Position numbers and translations under genes: made by a program. This document shows, one piece after another, positions 49,041 through 56,739 of a stretch of DNA of 64,000 bases; positions within the stretch are counted from its first letter, which is position 1, and every line of letters starts with the position of its first letter. The stretch lies in NCBI GenBank assembly GCA_963707075.1, contig CAVPOX010000004.1:248001-312000 (forward strand). Reading direction: 5' to 3'. The DNA is from CAXMQZ01 sp963707075. Its GTDB lineage: Bacteria; Acidobacteriota; Thermoanaerobaculia; Multivoradales; JAHEKO01. Below the pieces are notes generated by a model. It worked only from the letters and a program-made list of their open reading frames with translations, made no database searches and had not been told where the DNA came from.

Positions 49041-49556
49041 ATGAAGAGCGAGTCAGAGCTCGTTCGTCGAGCCAGCCAGGGTGACCAGGCCGCCTTCGGG
49101 CAACTGGTGGAGATCCACTGGTCGAGGCTCGTGCGGTTGGCCCGCTCCGTTGTCGGGGAGGCAGAGGCAGAGGACGCGGTGCAGGATGGACTGATCCGGG
49201 CCTGGAGAAAGCTCTCCCAGGTGGCCGATCCTGCGGCGTTCGGGTCCTGGATCTCGCGAGTCGTCGTGCGGGTTTGTATTCGTCGAGCGCGAGCTCAGCG
49301 CTCCGGCTTCGTCTCGCTCGAAAGGTTGCCGGAGCCACGGATCCGCACCAATCCGGCAGCGGCCATCGACGTGGCGCGTCTTCTGGGCTCTCTCGCTCCC
49401 CGTCAACGGGCCGTCATGCACTTGACGGTGGTCGAGGGCATGACCGACAGCGAGATCGCACCCATGTTGGGGATCACCGCTGCGTCGGTGCGTGCCCATC
49501 GACATCGGGCTCGGGAGCGACTCGAACGACAGCTACCTGGAAGGAGTGTGGCATGA
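49041..49556 (+). CDS. ECF-type RNA polymerase sigma factor
   Basis: A 171-residue sigma-70 family factor. Region 2 is recognisable (QAAFGQLVEIHWSRLVRLAR, AEDAVQDGLIRAWRKL), as is region 4 with its helix-turn-helix (LAPRQRAVMHLTVVEGMTDS then EIAPMLGITAASVRAHRHRA). No regulatory extension is present. Its stop overlaps the start of the next gene (ATGA), which encodes a membrane protein placed where an anti-sigma factor usually is. It should direct RNA polymerase to an envelope- or iron-related regulon; the promoter set cannot be told from this window. Confidence 0.94.
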   Translation: MKSESELVRRASQGDQAAFGQLVEIHWSRLVRLARSVVGEAEAEDAVQDGLIRAWRKLSQVADPAAFGSWISRVVVRVCIRRARAQRSGFVSLERLPEPRIRTNPAAAIDVARLLGSLAPRQRAVMHLTVVEGMTDSEIAPMLGITAASVRAHRHRARERLERQLPGRSVA

Positions 49557-49912
49557 GCGATCACGGACAGCACCGGTTCGACGAGGCTCTCAAGGACTGG
49601 GCCGGGGCTGAGCCTCGGACCCCTGCCGGGCAGGCGGCTCGGCAGGTGATGGCCCGGTTGCCCGAGCCGCGAAGCCAGCGTTGGCATACCAGCAGCTGGC
49701 TGCCAATCGCCTCGGCGGCCGCGGGTTTGGCCCTGATGTTGGTGGTCGGCTGGACGCTATTGCCCGGGACCGAGGTGCCGTCTACACCGGTGCCAGGCGC
49801 GGCCGAGATCGCTCTGCCACCCCTGCAGGAGAATGTCGTCCTGCTCTGGCTCGATGATCAAACCCCTCTGTATCTCACGGTCGCCCCTCCGGCGGCGCAA
49901 GGAGGTTCCTGA
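49553..49912 (+). CDS. Putative membrane anti-sigma factor
   Basis: A 119-residue protein with a short cytoplasmic N-terminus (FDEALKDWAGAEPRTPAG), one membrane helix (IASAAAGLALMLVVGWTLL) and a Pro-rich periplasmic tail with LQENVVLLWLDDQTPLYLTV. AAGGAG precedes the ATG, which overlaps the sigma factor stop. There is no HxxxCxxC zinc motif, so it is not a ZAS-type anti-sigma factor. Position, size and topology support the call. The tail's LLWLDDQTPLYLT resembles segments in small sigma-linked proteins of unknown role. The stop overlaps the next start (TGATG). Confidence 0.65.
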   Translation: MSDHGQHRFDEALKDWAGAEPRTPAGQAARQVMARLPEPRSQRWHTSSWLPIASAAAGLALMLVVGWTLLPGTEVPSTPVPGAAEIALPPLQENVVLLWLDDQTPLYLTVAPPAAQGGS

Positions 49913-50757
49913 TGAAGACGAATATCTCTCCCCTTGTCACAGCGATAGTCATCCTGATGGCAGCGTCCGCTGCGCCAGCAGTCTGGGCGACTGAAGTGCT
50001 CGATACCCGGGTCACCATGGTTGTGGGTTTTGCGGGATCAGGTGAAGACGCGGCATCGGTCACCGTAGTTCCTGGGACGGTCATTCCGGTATCGAAGAGC
50101 CATCGACTCCAGGTCAATGTCGACGAGGAGAGCACCGAGCAAACGAAGGCATTGCAGGAGCTCGCCGAGAAATTGCAGCGTGGCGTCGGTCTGGACTCTG
50201 TCGAGGTGGCCTATAGCGAGGTCTATGGTCTCGAAGTCGACAGGCCCAAAGCCGTCACTGGTCCCCGCGCTTCATCGAGCATCAGAGGCGAGCTGACTCT
50301 GGTCGACTTCAATCAGGATCTGGCGGTGTACCGCGTGGTGTTCCGGCAGGGCACCGAGGTCCTCGCGGACTCGAAAGTGGCGGTCGAGAGAGGTGGACGA
50401 GCCGTCGTCGGTGGCCTGGACGGAGACGAGGCGCCCTATTTCTTCCTCGTGCTTCAACCTGCGGGTAGGGCCCTCTTTGTCAAGGGCGACGTCCAACACC
50501 CTCGCAAGATCAACGCAGTTCCTGCAACCTATACAGAAGAGGCCCGCAAGGAACGGGTGCAGGGAATGGTTGTCCTGCTGGCCACCATCAGTGAGCAGGG
50601 CGTCGTCGAGGACGTCGAGGTGATCCGGGAACTGCCACTCGGCCTGACTGAGCAGGCCATCGAAGCCCTCGAGCAGTGGACCTTCGAACCCGCCACCCTC
50701 GACGGCGAGCCGGTCGCCGTCTACTACAACCTGACCTTCAATTTCCGGCTGGAGTGA
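49912..50757 (+). CDS. Exported protein with C-terminal TonB domain
   Basis: A 281-residue periplasmic protein. A signal peptide (VTAIVILMAASAAPAVWA) is followed by a region of unknown fold (about 30-190) and a TonB C-terminal domain: YTEEARKERVQGMVVLLATI, then QGVVEDVEVIRELPLGLTEQ and AIEALEQWTFEPATLDG, VYYNLTFNF. It lacks the N-terminal membrane anchor and the Pro-rich linker of energy-coupling TonB, so it may not transduce energy. A strong ribosome-binding site (AAGGAGG) precedes the ATG, which overlaps the previous stop. It completes a three-gene sigma/anti-sigma/output cassette. Confidence 0.87.
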   Translation: MKTNISPLVTAIVILMAASAAPAVWATEVLDTRVTMVVGFAGSGEDAASVTVVPGTVIPVSKSHRLQVNVDEESTEQTKALQELAEKLQRGVGLDSVEVAYSEVYGLEVDRPKAVTGPRASSSIRGELTLVDFNQDLAVYRVVFRQGTEVLADSKVAVERGGRAVVGGLDGDEAPYFFLVLQPAGRALFVKGDVQHPRKINAVPATYTEEARKERVQGMVVLLATISEQGVVEDVEVIRELPLGLTEQAIEALEQWTFEPATLDGEPVAVYYNLTFNFRLE

Positions 50758-50780
50758 GGTCGGATAAGATCGATCGAACA

Positions 50781-50800
50781 GGCGGGCACAGAGGCCCGCC
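50781..50800. terminator. Hairpin between convergent genes
   Basis: GGCGGGC and GCCCGCC form a perfect 7-bp stem with a 6-base loop. It lies in the 87-bp gap between the TonB-domain gene and the convergent hydrolase gene and could end both messages. Neither side has a T tract. Confidence 0.4.
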
Positions 50801-50844
50801 CCACTGCCGGACGTCTCGCGTCCATATGATCCCAGGGATCGAAT

Positions 50845-51765
50845 TCAGGCTGCTGAACGTCGGATTCCCAGATTCACCCTTGCGGCGGATACCTGCGAAA
50901 GAAAGTCGACGACTCGCGAGACTACCGCCTGATTGCGCAGGATTCGGCGGTGACCCAGACCCGAAGTCGGGTGGATCCGGCTATCGGGCCAGGCAGCGGT
51001 AACCCTCTGACCATTGGCGAACGCAGAGTCTCGATCCTCGCGGTCATGGATGACCAGCAGTTCTGTCTCAGCTTGCGGTTGCAGCGTTGCCATTCGAACG
51101 TCATCCCAGCGGAGGTCGAAGCTCTGCTCCATGTGGTCGATCATGTGGCTGCGCACTTCCTTGGAGAATCCCAGCAGAGCGCAAAAGTAGTCGATGTACT
51201 CGTCGAGATCGGCAGGGGGAGCGATAAATGCCAAGCGCCCCACCTGCAGACCCTGTTGCACCGCCAAGGCCGTGGCGGGACTGCCGAAGGAGTGGGCGAC
51301 GATCCCGTGGAGGGGACCGATCTGATCGGCAATCTGGCGGATTGCTGCGGCGAACTGCGGCAGTGATGACAGTTTGCCAGTCGATCGACCATGTGCGGGG
51401 CCGTCGAAAGTCACTGCGCGGTATCCGGCGTCGACCAGGGGTTGAGCGAAGGCGCCCATCTGCGAGCCTCGGCCCTCCCAGCCGTGGACCAGCAGTACCG
51501 TCGGGCCTTCACCCCAGGACCAGGCTGCAAGGGTCTCTCCGTCGAGCTTGAAATCGAATAGATCTGCGGCTTCCAGCCAGCGCTTCTCGCGAGCAGGAGT
51601 GGAGTGGGGATGGGGTGTTCGAAAGAGTCGCAGGGCGATCCGTCCGGTGGTCTTCGGAGCAACGGCGCCGAGCCTCTGGAAGGTCCATCGCAGAGGTGCC
51701 AGCCGTTTGTAAAAAGATCGATCGTTCGTGCTTTTATAGTCGTTGCTCAAAGGTGCTTGGGACAT
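50845..51765 (-). CDS. Alpha/beta-hydrolase fold protein
   Basis: A 306-residue soluble hydrolase with LLVHGWEGRGSQMG (oxyanion region), VTFDGPAHGRS, the nucleophile elbow VAHSFGSPA, and a probable acid in LLVIHDREDRDS with His in GLGHRRILR. The start at MSQAPLSNDY was chosen because GGAG lies 9 bases upstream; two earlier in-frame starts (51780, 51783) have no such site. It is 24 bases downstream of the TetR gene and likely its co-transcribed target. The LGHRRIL ending resembles chloroperoxidase- and esterase-like members; substrate unknown. Confidence 0.87.
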   Translation of the reverse strand: MSQAPLSNDYKSTNDRSFYKRLAPLRWTFQRLGAVAPKTTGRIALRLFRTPHPHSTPAREKRWLEAADLFDFKLDGETLAAWSWGEGPTVLLVHGWEGRGSQMGAFAQPLVDAGYRAVTFDGPAHGRSTGKLSSLPQFAAAIRQIADQIGPLHGIVAHSFGSPATALAVQQGLQVGRLAFIAPPADLDEYIDYFCALLGFSKEVRSHMIDHMEQSFDLRWDDVRMATLQPQAETELLVIHDREDRDSAFANGQRVTAAWPDSRIHPTSGLGHRRILRNQAVVSRVVDFLSQVSAARVNLGIRRSAA

Positions 51766-51789
51766 GATCGTGAGCTCCATCAAAGGGGG

Positions 51790-52380
51790 TTAGGTGCGAG
51801 AGCGCTCGAGAAGGTCGGAGAAGGCTCCCCGGCAGTACTCAGTCGCTCGCGGGTCGTTGAGCAGGCGGGTGGCCTGATAGTAAGCGAGAATGATCGCGTG
51901 GAAATCGAAAGCGAACCTGAAGGTGTCGAGATCGGCTTGGAAATGACCCTCTTCAATTGAGATGCGCGCTGCGGTGGCCAGGGCGTCGAGCCAATCCTGC
52001 TGGGTCTGGACCACGTAGTCACGCAGGGGGCCGGGCTGATCGTCGAACTCGGTAGCTGCTGAAACAAAGGGGCAGCCGCCGGGTAGGAAGCTGGAATCCG
52101 ACCAGGCCAGCCAGTTCTCGAACAGCGCTCGCACTCGGGGTTCGCCCCGCGGCTCATGCAGGGCCGGAGCAATGACTTTCTCGATGAAGAGCTCTCTGGC
52201 GGTTCGCAACACCTGGACCTGCAGGTCCTGCTTGGAGTCGAAGTGCGCAAACAGCCCACTCTTGGACATGGCGACCTTGTCGGCCAGTCCCCCGATGCTC
52301 AAGCCGGACAACCCGATCAGGCTGGCTTCGGCCAGCGCGGTCTCGAGTATTCCCTGTCTGGTCTGCTCTCCCTTACGCAT
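51790..52380 (-). CDS. TetR-family transcriptional regulator
   Basis: A 196-residue repressor. The N-terminal helix-turn-helix is clear (ILETALAEASLIGLSGLSIG, then GLADKVAMSKSGLFAHFDSK); the C-terminal ligand-binding domain has WLAWSDSSFLPGGCPFVSA. The ATG lies 6 bases after a strong -10 box, so the message is predicted to be leaderless. The downstream gene for an alpha/beta-hydrolase is 24 bases away and is the likely regulated partner, together with autoregulation. The -35 box overlaps the stop codon of the upstream kinase gene. The inducing ligand is unknown. Confidence 0.93.
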   Translation of the reverse strand: MRKGEQTRQGILETALAEASLIGLSGLSIGGLADKVAMSKSGLFAHFDSKQDLQVQVLRTARELFIEKVIAPALHEPRGEPRVRALFENWLAWSDSSFLPGGCPFVSAATEFDDQPGPLRDYVVQTQQDWLDALATAARISIEEGHFQADLDTFRFAFDFHAIILAYYQATRLLNDPRATEYCRGAFSDLLERSRT

Positions 52381-52386
52381 GGGGAG

Positions 52387-52415
52387 ATAATAGGACGACC
52401 GTACTTTTTTGTCAA
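52387..52415 (-). promoter_or_regulatory. Strong promoter of the tetR-hydrolase unit
   Basis: On the minus strand: -35 TTGACA (52410-52415), 17-bp spacer, -10 TATTAT (52387-52392). The start codon at 52380 is 6 bases after the -10, so transcription should begin at or next to the ATG. The spacer holds a short palindrome, ACGACCGT, that might be part of the TetR operator. Confidence 0.75.
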
Positions 52416-55213
52416 GGGGTCTGGATCAGCTCGGTCCAATTCTGAATCAACGACAGGCGGTTAGCGGTCGAACGGTTCCTGGGCTGCAGGACCAGGAAAC
52501 GATTCCCGTCTTTCGAGGCAGTGTAGGTGTAGTCACCACCGCGTGCACCCTGGTACCTGAAAAGATGATTCTCCTCACCGATCTGCAGTCCACCACCGAC
52601 GACCTCGATGGCGGTCTCGACCAGCATGCCTGCTGGGGAAATGTAGAAGATCCCTTTGCCGTCCCGGCGCCAGAGTGGGTGATCTCCCCCAGCGGTCGAC
52701 ACCTGCCACTTTCCTTCGAGCTGGGGAAAGGACGTAATGTAGATCTCCCGGCGCCCCGATTCGTCCGAGCAATAGGCGAGCCACCTGGTGTCCGGCGAGA
52801 AACGCACCGGCCACTCGTTGTAGGGCCCGTCGAGCAGTTTTATCGGTTCTGCCGGATCTCCATCGACGGCGATGGCATAAGCATCTTCGCTCGCTGATGA
52901 GCTCAAGGTATACCCGATCCACTTGCCGTCCGGTGACCAGTGATAGATCCACAGGTCCTGCTCTTCGTCCCTTAAGAGAGTCGGTTCGCCGGTTCCAGAG
53001 ACGGGTTTGATGAAAATGTCGTAGCTCCCTGATGAGTTGCTGCCATAAGCGATTTGCTTGCCATCGGGTGACCAGACGAAATTGCCGACGCCCTCCGCTT
53101 TGCTCTTGTCGGAAAAGGTGAAGCGGGTCCGCAACGCCCGATTCAGGTCCACCAACCAGAGATCGTTGACACCCGAAGCCTCGCTGATGGCGACCGCAGC
53201 GGTGGAGTCGTCGGGCGACAGACTCAGGGAGCTGAACACCGCCGGTTCCCCGATAGTGTCGACGACGTTTCCCGCCCGATCCAACCAGACCAGGTCGGAG
53301 ATCAGGCTGGACGCACTGCCCGGTTCGAAGGCCAACAGCCCTGTCTGAGAGGCCGAAAATACTGCTCGGCTGAACCCTGGATCGTACAGGACTCGGTCCG
53401 ATACAGGGACCGGGTCACCGATCACCTCACCGGTTTCCGGATCGAGGCGCTGGGCCATGAGATTCGATTGCCGCGTATAGAGCAGATAACCGGATGCGTA
53501 GACTGGATTCGATGCCGCGGTGGTCAGCACCTTGTTCTCGGTCGTTTCCGTGTTGCCAAGCTTGATCGCGGGCTCGATGCCGCTGCCGCCCGAGGTCGTG
53601 CGCGCGAGATACAGGAACGACTTGCCGTCCGGGAGGAAGAAGGGAAACCGATGGGTCTGCTCACGGCGTGAGGCGTCGATCTCGGTCACAGCTCTGGGCT
53701 CACCGCCCGCCTCGGGCACGGCCATGATCGGTCCGACAAAGTTGGGCGCAAAGAGGATAGTGCCGTCTGAGCCCCAGGACCCCCCGCGCGGATCCGCCAC
53801 GGTGGCGACGGACAAAGGGGAACCTCCCATGATCGAGACCGTGCTCAACATCTGACTGGCGAAGAAGCCGAGACTCCTGGAGTCGGGCGACCAGAACGGT
53901 CGCTTGGCACCTTCGGTTCCGGGGAGCGACCGCGCGTCGGGTTCATCGAGACGACGAACCCAGAGGACAGATGTGCCTGCTTCGTCGAGAGCGACCCAGG
54001 CCAGCGTCGTGCCGTCGGGTGACACCACAACCGGTCCGGCGGCGATTCCGGTCGACAGCAACCGCGAGCCCTCAGGGATCACGATGTCTGTGTGGACAGG
54101 CCCGGGTGTTGCTGATTCCTGGCGCAATCCCGAGACAGCCAGCCCGATGGCGGCGACAGTCGCAACCGCCGCGATGGCCCAGGGAAGAATCCTCGAGGCA
54201 AAGGAACGGCTGGTGGAGGCTGGCGATGGTCCTTGAAGGTCGGGTGAATTAGCAGTGGCGAACGCATCCGGATCGTCGAGATAGTCCTGCAGCAGGATCC
54301 GGGCATCGCCGATTGCTTGCAGGCGTTGGGTCGGCTCCTTGCGCAGGCATCTCGCGATCAGCTCGAGAATGCGAGGCGGGACCTTGGCGGCGAGACCCTC
54401 GAGATCGGGCTCATCCTTGAGCACCGAAGCCAACACGTGGGAGACGGTCTGTCCTTCGAACTGCGATCTGCCGGTCAGCATCTCCGCCAGCACCACGCCA
54501 AACGCCCAGATATCCGAACGCCGGTCCGCCATGGTGCCAGTGGCCTGCTCGGGAGACATATAGGCCGCGGTTCCCATGATGATCCCGGCCTGGGTAGCCG
54601 CAGCGGTCAGGGTCGGGGAGTTGGCGATATCTGCGCCGGGATCGGTCTCCCCTTCGAGGGCCTTTGCCAATCCAAAGTCGAGCACCTTGACCGACCCATC
54701 GGCGGTAACCTTGATGTTGGCCGGTTTGAGATCCCGGTGGATGATCCCCTTCTCGTGCGCCGCCTCGAGAGCCTCGGCAATCTGCAGGGCGATAGGAAGG
54801 GCTCTGTCGGCTGGAAGTGAGCCGCGGTCGATCAAGTCCTTGAGATCGCTGCCATCCACCAATTCCATGACGAGGAACTGCACCGGGCCTTTGCCACTGT
54901 AGCGGCCGGCCTCTGTGCCGGCCGATTCCTCACCCTCCCCTGGCGGAGCGAGGGGAACGTCCCGATCAGCCGTCAGGCGTGCGGACTCGAGAGAGTAGAT
55001 GGCGGCGATGCTTGGATGGTTGAGCGACGCCAGCACTTTGGCCTCCCGCTCGAATCGGGCCATGCGTTCGGGGTCGTTGGCGACCGCCTCTGGCAGGACC
55101 TTGATGGCGACTTCCCGTCCGAGCTTGGTGTCGGTGCCGCGATACACCTCACCCATGCCGCCTTCACCCAGCTTGGCGGTGATCTCGAAGTGCGCGAGAG
55201 TCTGGCCGATCAA
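52412..55213 (-). CDS. Ser/Thr protein kinase with TolB/WD40-like propeller
   Basis: A 933-residue kinase: GEGGMGEVY, K38, HRDLKPAN (catalytic D161), DFGLAK, GTAAYMSPEQ. The membrane helix (LPWAIAAVATVAAIGLAVSG) is followed by a propeller with VVSPDGTTLAWV, RPFWSPDSRSLGFF and FVWSPDGKQIAYGSNS blades, ending SLIQNWTELIQTP. The N-lobe carries a degenerate family B-like loop (PLAPPGEGEESAG). The start is TTG 55213, overlapping the stop of the small upstream gene (TTGA), so its translation probably depends on that gene. There is no family A hairpin at this locus. Confidence 0.93.
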   Translation of the reverse strand: MIGQTLAHFEITAKLGEGGMGEVYRGTDTKLGREVAIKVLPEAVANDPERMARFEREAKVLASLNHPSIAAIYSLESARLTADRDVPLAPPGEGEESAGTEAGRYSGKGPVQFLVMELVDGSDLKDLIDRGSLPADRALPIALQIAEALEAAHEKGIIHRDLKPANIKVTADGSVKVLDFGLAKALEGETDPGADIANSPTLTAAATQAGIIMGTAAYMSPEQATGTMADRRSDIWAFGVVLAEMLTGRSQFEGQTVSHVLASVLKDEPDLEGLAAKVPPRILELIARCLRKEPTQRLQAIGDARILLQDYLDDPDAFATANSPDLQGPSPASTSRSFASRILPWAIAAVATVAAIGLAVSGLRQESATPGPVHTDIVIPEGSRLLSTGIAAGPVVVSPDGTTLAWVALDEAGTSVLWVRRLDEPDARSLPGTEGAKRPFWSPDSRSLGFFASQMLSTVSIMGGSPLSVATVADPRGGSWGSDGTILFAPNFVGPIMAVPEAGGEPRAVTEIDASRREQTHRFPFFLPDGKSFLYLARTTSGGSGIEPAIKLGNTETTENKVLTTAASNPVYASGYLLYTRQSNLMAQRLDPETGEVIGDPVPVSDRVLYDPGFSRAVFSASQTGLLAFEPGSASSLISDLVWLDRAGNVVDTIGEPAVFSSLSLSPDDSTAAVAISEASGVNDLWLVDLNRALRTRFTFSDKSKAEGVGNFVWSPDGKQIAYGSNSSGSYDIFIKPVSGTGEPTLLRDEEQDLWIYHWSPDGKWIGYTLSSSASEDAYAIAVDGDPAEPIKLLDGPYNEWPVRFSPDTRWLAYCSDESGRREIYITSFPQLEGKWQVSTAGGDHPLWRRDGKGIFYISPAGMLVETAIEVVGGGLQIGEENHLFRYQGARGGDYTYTASKDGNRFLVLQPRNRSTANRLSLIQNWTELIQTP
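54928..54953. repeat. Degenerate family B core within a kinase gene
   Basis: CCTCACCCTCCCCTGGCGG, then AGCGAGG, matches the family B core and can fold (CCTC/GAGG, CTCC/GGAG-like). The outer arms are not clearly complementary; next to the core lies an unrelated palindrome, GGCCGGCCTCTGTGCCGGCC. It looks like an old or partly overwritten copy. Confidence 0.5.
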
Positions 55214-55488
55214 CCTTCGTGCTCGTCGAGGGTGCGCTGGATCTGTTCCGGTGTGAATCGGCTGAGCTGAACGACTCTCGAATCGTCTCGATAAGCCGGT
55301 GGAATGATGTTGTAGGCATCGACTTTGGAGTCGACTTCAACGATGATCATGCCGCAGTGCTCGCCGTCGTGGCATCCCCATTCGGCGTTGGTCAACAGAT
55401 GAGAGCCACTCTGTTGGAAGACCTGGATCGCCCTGGCGCACGAAAGCACGTCGGGGTCGTGGGGTACCTCGATAAAGAACCTGGGCAT
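55210..55488 (-). CDS. Small conserved-looking protein coupled to a kinase gene
   Basis: A 92-residue soluble protein starting MPRFFIEVPHDPDVLSCARA, with alternating strands and helices (FFIEVPHD, GMIIVEVDSKVDAYNIIPPA, RVVQLSRFTPEQI) that suggest a ferredoxin-like alpha/beta fold. A WGCHDGEHCGM segment has two Cys and two His that could bind metal or be redox-active. AGGAGG lies upstream of ATG 55488. Its TGA overlaps the TTG start of the propeller kinase, implying stoichiometric production. I do not recognise the family by name. It might be a partner or substrate of the kinase. Confidence 0.75.
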   Translation of the reverse strand: MPRFFIEVPHDPDVLSCARAIQVFQQSGSHLLTNAEWGCHDGEHCGMIIVEVDSKVDAYNIIPPAYRDDSRVVQLSRFTPEQIQRTLDEHEG

Positions 55489-55702
55489 TGTCTTTCCTCC
55501 TGACAATTCGTGGCTGCCTAGCGGGAGCTAATCCGGCTGACTGGTTGGTGGCGAAACGCGGGTGGTAGTCTGGCAGGTAGTGGTATCGACGTCAACGAGA
55601 AGGTCCTGGAGGGGTGCGGTGCCACCAAGCGGTGAGGACGTCTCAAAACCAATCAGTAGTTCGATTCGTAAAGCAGCCAGAGAACGTTAGTGGAGGAAGC
55701 AA

Positions 55703-56656
55703 ATGAGCGACGCAAAAGTCATAGCAGTGGTGGGTGCTACAGGCGCCCAGGGTGGGGGCCTGGTACGAGCCATCCAGAATGACCCCGATGGCGGCTTCAA
55801 GGCTCGCGCCCTGACGCGAAACGTGGATTCAGACAAGGCCAAGGAGCTGGCAGCCCTCGGCGCCGAGGTCGTGGCGGCCGATGTCGACGATCCGGACAGC
55901 ATCGCGCGCGCTTTCGAGGGCGCCTACGGTGCCTACTGTGTGACCTTCTTCTGGGAGCATTTCTCACCCGAGAAGGAGAAGGCACACGCGCGTACCCTGG
56001 CCGAGGCCGCCAAGGCCGCAGGGCTCCAGCATGTGATCTGGTCGACCCTCGAGGACACCCGCAAGTGGGTGCCCCTCGACGACGACCGAATGCCGACTCT
56101 TATGGGTGAGTACAAGGTGCCGCATCTCGACGCCAAGGGAGAATCGAACGCCTTCTTCACCGAGCTCGGGGTGCCAACCACCATCATGAACACCTCTTTT
56201 TACTGGGACAACCTGATCATGTTCGGCATGGGACCCCAGCGGGGCGATGATGGCAAGCTGGCTTTCAACCTCCCCATGGGGGACAAGAAGCTTCCCGCTA
56301 TCGCGGCGGAAGACATCGGTCGCTGTGCCTATGGAATCTTCAAGGAGAACGGCGAGCTCATCGGCAAGACCGTCGGCATTGTCGGCGAGAGCCTGACCGG
56401 GGCCGAGATGGCTGGCGCGCTGTCAGACGCCTTGGGAGAGGAAGTCACCTACAACGCAGTGCCCTTCGACGTCTATCGCGGGCTCGGCTTTCCGGGAGCG
56501 GAGGACCTCGGCAACATGTTCCAGTTCAAGCACGACTTCCAGGAGGACTACCTGGCCGGGCGAGACCAGGATCTTTCACGCCGACTCAATCCCGACCTTC
56601 AGACCTTCGCCTCGTGGCTGGCTGCCAACAAGGATCGCATCCCGGTCGGCGAGTAG
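55703..56656 (+). CDS. NmrA-like NAD(P)-binding protein
   Basis: A 317-residue atypical short-chain dehydrogenase. The N-terminal nucleotide-binding motif is VVGATGAQGGGLVRAI (GxxGxxG), followed by VVAADVDDPDS and an HVIWSTLEDTRKW segment. The Ser-Tyr-x3-Lys catalytic pattern of active SDRs is not evident, as usual for NmrA-type sensors and quinone-reductase-like relatives. GGAGG sits 6 bases upstream of ATG 55703. It is divergent from the small protein/kinase pair across 214 bp without a clear promoter. It could act as a redox sensor or as a reductase. Confidence 0.9.
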   Translation: MSDAKVIAVVGATGAQGGGLVRAIQNDPDGGFKARALTRNVDSDKAKELAALGAEVVAADVDDPDSIARAFEGAYGAYCVTFFWEHFSPEKEKAHARTLAEAAKAAGLQHVIWSTLEDTRKWVPLDDDRMPTLMGEYKVPHLDAKGESNAFFTELGVPTTIMNTSFYWDNLIMFGMGPQRGDDGKLAFNLPMGDKKLPAIAAEDIGRCAYGIFKENGELIGKTVGIVGESLTGAEMAGALSDALGEEVTYNAVPFDVYRGLGFPGAEDLGNMFQFKHDFQEDYLAGRDQDLSRRLNPDLQTFASWLAANKDRIPVGE

Positions 56657-56685
56657 GCCTGTGGGATCCATCGCAGGAAAGAAGA

Positions 56686-56710
56686 GAGGGCGCCCGAAAA
56701 GGGCGCCCTC
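56686..56710. terminator. Bidirectional intrinsic-type terminator
   Basis: GAGGGCGCCC and GGGCGCCCTC form a perfect 10-bp GC-rich stem with a GAAAA loop between the NmrA gene and the end of the oxidase genes. On the minus strand the stem is followed by TCTTCTTTCCT, a pyrimidine/T-rich run, so it best serves the oxidase transcript. Confidence 0.7.
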
Positions 56711-56739
56711 GGTCGATTGAGGGTGCGAGAGTCGCTCGA

